DNA of 7,909 nucleotides from CAXOVX01 sp964213345 (lineage in GTDB: Bacteria; Pseudomonadota; Alphaproteobacteria; Rickettsiales; Midichloriaceae). The stretch is from positions 1 through 7,909 of the forward strand of contig CAXOVX010000004.1 in the NCBI GenBank assembly GCA_964213345.1, in the 5' to 3' direction. Within the stretch, counting starts at the first letter, position 1, and every line of letters begins with the position of its first letter. The notes under the pieces are model-generated. The model saw nothing but the letters and a program-made list of their open reading frames with translations, made no database searches and was not told the DNA's origin. The position numbers were made by a program, and so were the translations under genes. This document shows positions 1 to 6,183 of the stretch, one piece after another.

Positions 1-118
1 CCGTAGAAAATGCTTCTTGTAGTCTTATGGCTTGCTTGATTTCATACCAATTATCTCCCAATAAACCTGCTATCTCAACCACTATTATCTTGTAATCTTA
101 TCCTTACTTAGGGTTTAT
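1..118 (+). mobile_element. IS982-family element, 3' end only (transposase C-terminus plus terminal repeat)
   Basis: The window opens inside an IS982-type transposase reading frame. Positions 3-95 encode 30 residues beginning VENASCSLMACLISYQLS and ending at TAA 93-95. They correspond to the extreme C-terminus of the DDE transposase, where the family has an 'RHRS..N....L...LIAY' block. The stop is followed by the element end, with a terminal-repeat sequence at 102-115. The same stretch occurs in inverted orientation at 5793-5910 with only about seven differences over roughly 114 bases, so these are closely related copies. The rest of the element lies outside the window, so I cannot tell whether this copy is active. 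Confidence 0.85.
102..115 (+). repeat. IS982 terminal inverted repeat (3' end)
   Basis: The sequence ccttacttagggtt is the reverse complement of the terminal motif AACCC(G/T)AAGTAAGG. Related copies of this motif lie at 5796-5809 and 7889-7902. It sits 6 bases after the transposase stop codon, as expected for a compact IS. I inferred the exact outer boundary by comparing the three copies. Confidence 0.7.
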
Positions 119-197
119 AAAGGGAAGGGGGGCTCCTCTCTTCGCCCTTGCCGTTGCGCGTTCCTAGTGCTTGCTTATTTAAAGATGGGGCTTGGTA
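116..197. other. GC-richer spacer between IS982 end and valS stop
   Basis: This 82-base gap is clearly richer in G and C (about 121-175) than anything around it. It contains a short stem, aaggg 125-129 with cccctt-side 145-149, but no proper U-run on either strand, so it is only a weak terminator candidate for valS. I see no open reading frame or tRNA fold here. Confidence 0.35.
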
Positions 198-2702
198 TTA
201 TAGCATAATCACTTGCACAGCGCATGTCTGACATTCGCTAACTAAAATATTTTCCGCCACTTCCAGCTTGTTACCAATGTCTTTCACGCTGGTATGTATC
301 AATACAACGTCTTTTGCATTTGAAGTGTTCTTTAGATCAGAAAGTGCCGAAGGTGAGATGTTACTCTCTGAATAGATCTCTACTAAAACAACTTCTTTCC
401 TCAACGATATATTGCGTAGTGACTTAAATTTCCTTACCAATTCTAGTAACCGCACAACAACTTCTCCTTCTGTGCATATTGATTTATCGTATAACTGCTC
501 ATCAAGCTTTGGCCACATACCACAGTTGTGTATAGAGCGATAGGGATATTCGTTACCACCAAATAATTGAAAATACAGCTCTTCTGTAACATGCGGTATA
601 AAAGGAGCAAAAAGACGCAATAAATGTTCTAAGCAATGGTACAGAGTAATAACAGCACTCTGACCAGATACCTCATTTATATTGGTATATAACCTACCTT
701 TCACTAGTTCAAAATAATTATCACATAACACATTCCAGAAGAATTTTTCAATTACTGTTCTTGCATCACAATATTCAAAAATCTCTAACGCTGCGGTTGA
801 TTCTTCTATTGCCTCCTTAAGCATGGATAATGCCCAAATATCTAAATTTGCAGTAATCTTCCCCAATTTATGATCTGTTAATGGAGAATGCACATGCGTG
901 GGTAAATTTTTTATGTGTATACCGCAAAATTTGCATGCATTCCACAATTTTACTATTAACTTCCTTCCAATCTTAAACATTTCTTCTGAATAAGCAGTAT
1001 CCATTCCCAATTTAGAGGTAGAAGCCCAGTATCTTACAATGTCAGCCCCCTTTTCTATAATTAATTCTCGTGGTGTAACTACATTTCCCCTAGATTTACT
1101 CATCTTTACTTTATCTGCACCCAAACACCATCCACTAATCATCAAATTTTTCCACGGTATTATATTTTCATGATACAAGGCTTTTACTATAGTACTAAAT
1201 GCCCAAGTACGTATAATGTCATGAGCCTGTGGACGTAAATCAAAAGGAAATAACTTTTTATGCTTTTGCTCATCAAGTGAAAAATCTTTACTGATGCCAA
1301 GACTTGATAATTGCGGACTAATGGAGCTTGTGGCCCACGTGTCCATGACATCCTTATCTGGCTCTATTTCTTCTCTCGTATATCCTTTAGGTAAATCAAC
1401 AAGGGGATTTACTGGAAGTTGGTCAACAGTAGGTAGTAATATTTTTCCTTCTTCACCAACGCGTTTTGAATACCATACTGGGAATGGAACACCGAAATAT
1501 CTTTGCCTTGATATGCACCAATCTTGATTTAGTCCATTTACCCAATTATCCATACGTACTTTCATGTAGGAAGGATACCAATTACACTCATTCACTTTAT
1601 CAAATATAGCTTTACGATGTTCCAGTACTGAAATATACCATTGCTCAGTTACGAGGATCTCAAGAGGAGCCCCAGACCTTTCCGCACATTTTACAGACTG
1701 CGTAATTTCAATTTGCCCCAATAGTATCCTTTGTCTGCTTAGCTCACTAAGTACAGCCTTCCTAGCATCAAAAACCTTCATATCATTCAAAAAATCAGCT
1801 TTTTTCATTTTCCCATGAATGTCTATGCAATCTATAATTGGTAAATTATGACGTCGCCACCAATGTATATCTTGAATGTCGCCAAACGTGCAACACATGA
1901 CAATTCCACTGCCTTTCTCCAGATCTACATCTACATCTGGTATAATAGGTACTTGTTTTCCAAATATCGGCGTAATAGCAATTTGTCCCTGTAAATACTG
2001 ATGACGCTTATCATTCGGATGGTAGAATAGGGCCACACATGCAGGAATTAACTCAGGGCGAGTTGTAGAAACGATAATCTTTTCACCGCTTATGGTCTCA
2101 AATATTATATCATTTGTTGTGCCTTTTCGTACTCTATCTTCTATTTCTGCCTGCGCAATCGCTGTCATATCGATAGGGTCCCAAAATGTGGGAGCATTTT
2201 GTCGCTTTATATACCCCTTGTAATACAAATCCAAAAACGACATTTGAGATATTGTACGTGAACGCTCACTAATAGTTTGATATTCCTGCTTCCAATCAAC
2301 ACTCAGCGCAATAGACTTAAATAAATTCCTAAATTCTTCCTCCGATTCTGCCACTACCTCTTCACATAGTCGTGCAAACTCTGTGCGAGGGACTTGTGCA
2401 GCTTTTACGCCTTTAACCTTTTCTACCAATCGCTCAGTAGGAAGCCCGTTATCATCAAAACCCATCGGATAAAATACGGTTTTACCCCGCATACGCTGGA
2501 AACGCGCTATAAAATCAGTGTGAGTGTAGCTAAAAATGTGTCCCATATGTAATAACCCTGAAATGCCAGGCGGAGGCGTATCTATCACAAATGTCTCATC
2601 ACGTGGTCTATCGGAATTCCAGGAATATACACTCGCAGTTTGCCAATAATTCTGCCACTTACCCTCTATACTACTATGATCGTAATCTAAGTTTTGTAAC
2701 AT
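198..2702 (-). CDS. valS: valine--tRNA ligase (archaeal-type ValRS, as in Rickettsia)
   Basis: This class Ia aminoacyl-tRNA synthetase joins valine to tRNA-Val in the cytoplasm and clears mischarged threonine through its CP1 editing domain. The HIGH signature reads HMGH at residues 52-55, just after DTPPPG. The editing-domain motif TTRPE is at 213-217. The 'DWCISRQRYFG' block precedes the second half of the catalytic site, and an exact KMSKS is at 533-537. The helical anticodon-binding domain follows from about residue 620. Length is 834 aa, close to the roughly 812 aa of Rickettsia ValRS. The gene lacks the usual bacterial C-terminal coiled-coil arm. The 'PMGFDDNGLPTERLVEK' block is typical of the archaeal-type ValRS found in Rickettsia. 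ATG at 2700-2702 is followed by a normal N-terminus, but no strong Shine-Dalgarno is visible. It is divergent from the SuhB-like gene, with a 134-base gap. No lesions are seen. Confidence 0.97.
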   Translation of the reverse strand: MLQNLDYDHSSIEGKWQNYWQTASVYSWNSDRPRDETFVIDTPPPGISGLLHMGHIFSYTHTDFIARFQRMRGKTVFYPMGFDDNGLPTERLVEKVKGVKAAQVPRTEFARLCEEVVAESEEEFRNLFKSIALSVDWKQEYQTISERSRTISQMSFLDLYYKGYIKRQNAPTFWDPIDMTAIAQAEIEDRVRKGTTNDIIFETISGEKIIVSTTRPELIPACVALFYHPNDKRHQYLQGQIAITPIFGKQVPIIPDVDVDLEKGSGIVMCCTFGDIQDIHWWRRHNLPIIDCIDIHGKMKKADFLNDMKVFDARKAVLSELSRQRILLGQIEITQSVKCAERSGAPLEILVTEQWYISVLEHRKAIFDKVNECNWYPSYMKVRMDNWVNGLNQDWCISRQRYFGVPFPVWYSKRVGEEGKILLPTVDQLPVNPLVDLPKGYTREEIEPDKDVMDTWATSSISPQLSSLGISKDFSLDEQKHKKLFPFDLRPQAHDIIRTWAFSTIVKALYHENIIPWKNLMISGWCLGADKVKMSKSRGNVVTPRELIIEKGADIVRYWASTSKLGMDTAYSEEMFKIGRKLIVKLWNACKFCGIHIKNLPTHVHSPLTDHKLGKITANLDIWALSMLKEAIEESTAALEIFEYCDARTVIEKFFWNVLCDNYFELVKGRLYTNINEVSGQSAVITLYHCLEHLLRLFAPFIPHVTEELYFQLFGGNEYPYRSIHNCGMWPKLDEQLYDKSICTEGEVVVRLLELVRKFKSLRNISLRKEVVLVEIYSESNISPSALSDLKNTSNAKDVVLIHTSVKDIGNKLEVAENILVSECQTCAVQVIML

Positions 2703-2759
2703 AATAAATTTTGAAAAGGGTTAAAAAAAGGACGCACATGTATACCTTGTAAATTAGGA

Positions 2760-2787
2760 TTGTAATTTCCGCAATTTCTTTTATTAA
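2760..2787 (+). promoter_or_regulatory. possible promoter for the SuhB-like gene
   Basis: In the 134-base divergent intergenic region, TTGTAA (2760-2765) is followed after 16 bases by TATTAA (2782-2787), about 50 bases upstream of the start codon. This fits a sigma-70 layout, but AT-rich DNA gives many such matches. I see no clear partner promoter for valS on the other strand. Confidence 0.25.
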
Positions 2788-2836
2788 TGAATAGGGTAGA
2801 AACTGTGTTTAGTCGGATCATCCAAAAGTAAAAAAA

Positions 2837-3742
2837 ATGCAAAACTCCTCTGGCACTATAAATATTATGTCAAAAGCGTGCTATAAGGCGGCAGCAGCAA
2901 CAGCAAGAGATTTTAATGAACTATGGCATTTACAAGTGTCCAAAAAGTCCCTGCACGACTTTGTTAGCAGCGCTGACATCAAAGCAGAGAAGAGCATCAT
3001 AAATGAGTTAAAAAAATTCAACCCAGCTTATCACTTCTTGGTAGAAGAAAGTGGATATATAGCACCTACCCAAATCCTACATCCTGGTGATGCAAAGCAT
3101 TCTGTACAGTATTGTTGGGTAGTAGATCCCATAGATGGCACATCAAATTTTATACGTGGAAATCCACATTTTGCCATTTCCATAGCTTTAGAAAAATTTA
3201 GCTATAATGAGAGTTTTATAGCTACACCCTCTGCTATGCATTCTTTAGATGATTTTATAAGAAGTACTTGTAACAATGAAATCATCGCTGGAGTCATTTA
3301 TCTTCCAGTGAAGCAGGAGCTATATTGGGCGGAGAAAGGGCAAGGAGCCTACCATATAGACGTCAATAATCACCAAACTAGAATTCGAGTTGCTTTACGT
3401 TCGCAAATCGATAATTTATTATCTGCCACTGTAATGCCGTCTAACCCGTCTCCAAAATATGACAAACTTTTTAAAAATTTGCAACAGCACCATACTAAGT
3501 TTCGCATATCTGGTTCTATTGCTATGGACTTAGCTTATCTTGCCAGTGGTAGGTATGATATGCTTTTCTTAGATCACATGCGTAGATGGGATATTGCTGC
3601 TGGTATGGTAATATTACAAGAAGCTGGAGGTACTATCGTAGCATTAAACGAAGGCAAAATACAGCAAAATATGATATATAATGGTATCATAGCAGCAAAT
3701 GAAGAGCTTGTCATGAAATTAAGTGGGGATTTCTCTGCATAA
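2837..3742 (+). CDS. suhB: inositol monophosphatase family protein (SuhB-like)
   Basis: This is a Mg-dependent phosphatase of the inositol-1-monophosphatase fold that hydrolyses inositol or sugar monophosphates in the cytoplasm. The family signatures are complete. 'DFVSSADIKAE' is at 41-51. The metal ligands lie in EES 70-72 and DPIDGT 97-102, followed by SNF. The second metal-site motif WDIAAG is at 251-256, followed by EAGG. The length of 301 aa is longer than the usual 250-270 for two reasons. First, there are about ten extra N-terminal residues, so the true start may be the ATG at 2867 (residue 11); neither ATG has a clear Shine-Dalgarno. Second, a segment of about 27 residues (121-148) sits between the conserved 'FAISIALEK' strand and 'AGVIYLPVKQELYWAEKG'. 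The frame is intact. The family assignment is firm. The suhB symbol is by family only, because the physiological substrate cannot be read from the sequence. Confidence 0.9.
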   Translation: MQNSSGTINIMSKACYKAAAATARDFNELWHLQVSKKSLHDFVSSADIKAEKSIINELKKFNPAYHFLVEESGYIAPTQILHPGDAKHSVQYCWVVDPIDGTSNFIRGNPHFAISIALEKFSYNESFIATPSAMHSLDDFIRSTCNNEIIAGVIYLPVKQELYWAEKGQGAYHIDVNNHQTRIRVALRSQIDNLLSATVMPSNPSPKYDKLFKNLQQHHTKFRISGSIAMDLAYLASGRYDMLFLDHMRRWDIAAGMVILQEAGGTIVALNEGKIQQNMIYNGIIAANEELVMKLSGDFSA

Positions 3743-4177
3743 ACTTACGATGTTTTTGCAAAGTAAAAACCGAGGCATCTTTTGAGTCCACAAATTTCTG
3801 AAAAAAGTGCCAGATATGTCGGATAGTAGGCAATCCTTCAAAAAATTATTCCTATATCAAGGTGGTCCTCATAGGAGGATACAATATATACATAAGAATG
3901 TGAGCAGATACTGATTATAGGCTTGTTTAGCCCCGTCAAGAAGTGGTGCGGGCTAGTTTTTTCTAAGGATTTCCGGAGATTTTATTCAGTACTCTTGAAT
4001 TTTAAATTGCCATGGAGCTTTTTTCCTCAATGCTTTGAAGCGTTTTGTAAAATTAAAACCCCAAGTATCCGTAATAGAAGTCAAGAAGAAAGGAGGTAAA
4101 AATTACAACACACAATCAGCTCAAAGTAGCTATATAGGCTATTTTGATTGTGTAGCGGTAGTGTTGTTCAGTCTTAT
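3743..4177. other. noncoding stretch with no recognisable gene
   Basis: No reading frame here carries a family signature. Near the SuhB stop is a weak AT-rich hairpin (gttttt/aaaaac, about 3752-3770). A short perfect hairpin TCCTC-ATAG-GAGGA lies around 3865-3878, and the GC-rich terminator at 3928-3962 is listed separately. A strong Shine-Dalgarno-like aaaggagg near 4088-4096 has no convincing start codon at the right spacing. The stretch could be an ancient gene remnant or a small RNA region; I see nothing decisive. Confidence 0.4.
3928..3962 (+). terminator. intrinsic (rho-independent) terminator
   Basis: The stem TAGCCC (3928-3933) pairs with GGGCTA (3950-3955) around a 16-base loop and is followed by a six-T run at 3957-3962. 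It is the best terminator in the window and works on the + strand. It lies 185 bases beyond the SuhB-like stop codon. It therefore either ends a long 3' untranslated region of that gene or serves an unrecognised small transcript between 3743 and 3960. Confidence 0.7.
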
Positions 4178-4237
4178 ATTTTGCCTTTTTCAAATAAATT
4201 TAATTAAGGTTATATCCTTATTTGAAAAAGGCAAAAT
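4178..4237. repeat. perfect 20-bp inverted repeat at the IS110 3' end
   Basis: The arm 4178-4197 (starting attttgcctttttc) is the exact reverse complement of 4218-4237, with a 20-base spacer. It begins 7 bases beyond the IS110 transposase stop codon. It could be a bidirectional terminator, a protein-binding palindrome, or part of the IS end. It also overlaps the end of a 69-codon TTG-initiated frame, which argues against that frame being a gene. Confidence 0.85.
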
Positions 4238-4379
4238 TAATTAATTATATCCAAACAGTATAGTTTTTGATCGAAGCATGCATGAAGGCCGGAAGTTTAC
4301 GCATACGAGAGTGACTTTAGGAGGTTTATGATTATAGATCAGTCTAGAGTAGAAATCTTGAATTTTTTGATTGCGACGT

Positions 4380-4424
4380 AAAGAAGCGACGGCTGCCATA
4401 TACAGAATTTATGTTTTTCAGCAA
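4380..4424 (-). repeat. direct repeat copy 1 within the IS110 C-terminal region
   Basis: Positions 4380-4410 match 4492-4522 at 30 of 31 bases, and the match then continues to about 4424 after a 10-base gap. Both copies encode the LYMAAVASL region of the transposase on the - strand. This copy lacks 10 bases present in the other, but it leads into the intact C-terminal tail. Confidence 0.85.
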
Positions 4425-4491
4425 CAGTTCCTATATCTTGCCCACTTACATGAATAATACCTTAATATTTATCTCATCTCGCAACAGCTCC

Positions 4492-4546
4492 AAAGAAGCA
4501 ACGGCTGCCATATACAGAATTTTACGTAATTTATGTTTTCTAGCAA
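4492..4546 (-). repeat. direct repeat copy 2 within the IS110 C-terminal region
   Basis: This is the second copy of the repeat, offset by 112 bases from copy 1, and it contains the extra 10 bases. It belongs to the 106-residue fragment, which ends prematurely at 4446 because the sequence between the repeats is not in frame with the tail. It was produced by tandem duplication or by recombination between two IS110 copies. Confidence 0.85.
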
Positions 4547-5280
4547 ATATAGATCTTTTTCCTTTTAATTTACCGTTTTCTTTTGCATAAGGGGCAACAC
4601 CAGCTAAAGAAGCCAGCTGTCTCAAATGAGTGCTACCTAACTGTGGCAATTCGCATATAGCAGTAGTTGCGGCTTCAGGCCAATTCCAGGAATAGAAGTC
4701 ATCATTATCGCGAAGCCCTTGAATAGAGGCCTTTATCTCATCCAATTGTTTTTCTAGATGTTCCAAATGTAATTTAATAGAGTTTCACAATCAAGGTATT
4801 ACATTCAGTCTCAAGTCTTGCAATATCATGAATCTTAAACGAAATCAATTACTCTCTTCGTTGTATTAATGAGTGCTGATATTCTACTTTGGCAGATAAA
4901 GCAAATGTTGCTGCGTAATCGTATAAAAGCTTACAATCAACACGATCTGTTTTAGCTAAACATCCTTTAGCTTTTGCATAAGAGCGGACTTTATTAGGAT
5001 GAACTGTATTAAAAGCTAGTTGATTTGATTTTAGAAACTGTTTGAATTTATGCTCGTAACCACCCGTAGGTTCGTACAACAATCACTTCTCTTAATTCTT
5101 TGTAATATTGGATAATAAAAGAAAGAAAATCAGTAAAACCACTCTCAGATTACTAACTTCCAAAGCTTTATCTACAATAGGTAAGTAAAGATAAAGTGAT
5201 GCCTACAACACCAATATAAGTTGCCATAAAACCAGTTTGTATAGTATATTTTGCAATGGAATATGCTACTTCATACGCAA

Positions 5281-5376
5281 GGTAAACCTTTCGGCATCCG
5301 TTCGTAGCACCTGAGAGTGGGTCTTTCCTCGGGGTCGAACTCTATGCTTCAAATATGGATACAGTTTACCCACTCT
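5281..5376 (-). ncRNA. candidate IS110 bridge RNA region (structured 5' noncoding end)
   Basis: This stretch ends 54 bases upstream of the IS110 transposase start, in the noncoding end where IS110 elements are known to encode a bridge RNA. A perfect 9-bp stem is formed by agagtgggt (5314-5322) and acccactct (5368-5376) around a 45-base loop. A competing 7-bp pairing links ggtaaac (5281-5287) to gtttacc (5364-5370), overlapping the first stem. This suggests alternative folds or a pseudoknot. The region is also richer in G and C than its surroundings. Its identity as a bridge RNA is inferred from position and pairing only, and the transposase itself is dead. Confidence 0.35.
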
Positions 5377-5533
5377 TGCCTAAATATCACTGATCACATC
5401 ATACCTATTCTGGCAACTTTATTGCATGTACTTTGGATTAGAGAGAGGTAAGATGTGCTATTGAGTTGAGATAGCGAATATCGTGGATACCGTATGTAAG
5501 ACTTATTGCAAAAAACATAACTGAGGAATCTGC
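5377..5533. other. gap between IS110 5' end and IS982 fragment
   Basis: This gap has no gene or RNA fold that I can support. It must contain the outer boundary of the IS110 element and the 5' noncoding leader of the following IS982 fragment. A Shine-Dalgarno-like gagg at 5523-5526 lies 7 bases before the ATG of that fragment. I could not place either IS boundary exactly. Confidence 0.4.
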
Positions 5534-5792
5534 ATGAAAATTGGTATTACAGAACTATTCATTTTTGTCGATGATTTTTGTAAAACAGTAGATGTGTGGC
5601 TAAAGAAGAGATTATTAGCAGACAAAGTGTATCGAAAGCCAACTAGGACTCTGGAGCTAGGCCTTCTGAGGTTATGGCAATTGAGCTACTCTATCAGCAC
5701 AATCTCCATGTAAAAACTTTAAATATTTTTATCACAGTTATCTTCAACTTTACAAAAAAGATTCTTCTACTTTGCCTTCATATGAAAGATTT
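5534..5792 (+). pseudogene. IS982-family transposase, N-terminal fragment (divergent type)
   Basis: ATG 5534 starts ITELFIFVDDFCK, followed by KVYRKPTRTLEL, the N-terminus of an IS982-family transposase. The frame then shifts: SEVMAIELLYQHN continues in a second frame, and NFKYFYHSYLQLYKK...LPSYERF in a third, up to about 5792. The homology stops abruptly where the terminal repeat of another IS982 copy begins (5796). The catalytic DDE region is absent. Its N-terminus differs clearly from that of the copy at 7597-7803, so two IS982 lineages are present. The fragment is not functional. Confidence 0.85.
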
Positions 5793-5795
5793 TTC

Positions 5796-5809
5796 AACCC
5801 GAAGTATGG
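5796..5809 (-). repeat. IS982 terminal inverted repeat (3' end of the - strand copy)
   Basis: The sequence aacccgaagtatgg matches the terminal motif also seen at 102-115 and 7889-7902. It sits 6 bases outside the stop codon (5816-5818) of the transposase fragment and abuts the truncated IS982 fragment on its left. I see no target duplication linking it to the repeat at 7889-7902. Confidence 0.7.
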
Positions 5810-5815
5810 ATAAGA

Positions 5816-6049
5816 TTACAAGATAATAGTGGTTGAGATAGTGGGTTTATAGGGAGATAATTGGTATGAAATCAAGCAAGCCATAAGATTACAAAAAGCA
5901 TTTTCTACGGATCTGAACGTAGAGTGCCATAGTCTTTGAAATTGCTTGAGTTTGTCGAAAATAGTTTCAACAATTGTACGTTTATAGAGCAAAAATTTAT
6001 CTTGTAGGTTTTCATCTACGTTTGAGGAGCATAAAGAAAATATCGCCAA
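5816..6049 (-). pseudogene. IS982-family transposase, C-terminal fragment
   Basis: The fragment contains LQDKFLLYKRTIVETIFDKL, including the third catalytic acid (E of IVETIFD), then a short region and FRSVENAFCNLMACLISYQLS, ending at TAA 5816-5818. This is the last quarter of an IS982 DDE transposase. The clear homology begins at about 6015. The upstream 30 codons do not align well, and an in-frame stop occurs near 6085. The DNA at 5793-5910 is about 94% identical, in inverted orientation, to 1-118. The fragment may be the missing 3' part of the copy at 7136-7803, or the end of a separate element. Confidence 0.85.
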
Positions 6050-6183
6050 GATTAGGAGGAAGTAATTGTACCCAGATTACCTTTATTTCGTTTGCAAATT
6101 GGCACTTTACAATTCTGTATGATAACCAAGATCATCTAATATATGCTCCAAGCAGTCAATCTGCGTTGCATCTCCTTTTTCGC

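Larger units (their letters stand above)
4245..5227 (-). pseudogene. IS110-family transposase, decayed by several frameshifts
   Basis: IS110 enzymes are DEDD-type recombinases with an N-terminal RuvC-like domain and a C-terminal Tnp_20 domain, working with a bridge RNA. Reading in from ATG 5227, the start MATYIGV is recognisable, followed by VDKALEVSN, ESGFTDFLSF and KELREVIVV in changing frames. YEPTGGYE and AKTDRVDCKLL (RuvC-like acidic positions) lie in 4849-5082. Then come LETECNTLIVK, the out-of-frame core MTSIPGIG (about 4690-4715), and ELPQLG, LASLAGVAPYAKENG and LYMAAVASL in 4446-4766. The far C-terminus is recoverable to TAA 4245-4247: NQKIQDFYSRLI, NHKPPKV, then MRKLPAFMHASIKNYTVWI. 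At least five frame changes or stops disable it. The aspartate expected after IGV and the serine of the usual 'SG' motif (here NG) are also missing. The C-terminal part is locally duplicated. Confidence 0.9.

Noticed and set aside
1294..1527. A 77-codon frame on the + strand inside valS
   Set aside because: It is antisense to the conserved ValRS catalytic region and resembles no protein family.
4035..4244. A 69-codon frame with a hydrophobic C-terminal half
   Set aside because: It starts at TTG with no suitable ribosome binding site and matches no family I know. Its 3' end is the perfect palindrome at 4178-4237, which explains the apparent membrane segment.
5310..5345. An RNase P-like gaggaaag motif on the - strand
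   Set aside because: Only the short motif matches. The rest of the conserved RNase P core is absent, and IS110 noncoding sequence explains the location better.
5325..5345. A possible tRNA T-loop (ggtcgaac)
   Set aside because: No acceptor, D or anticodon arms can be assembled around it on either strand.
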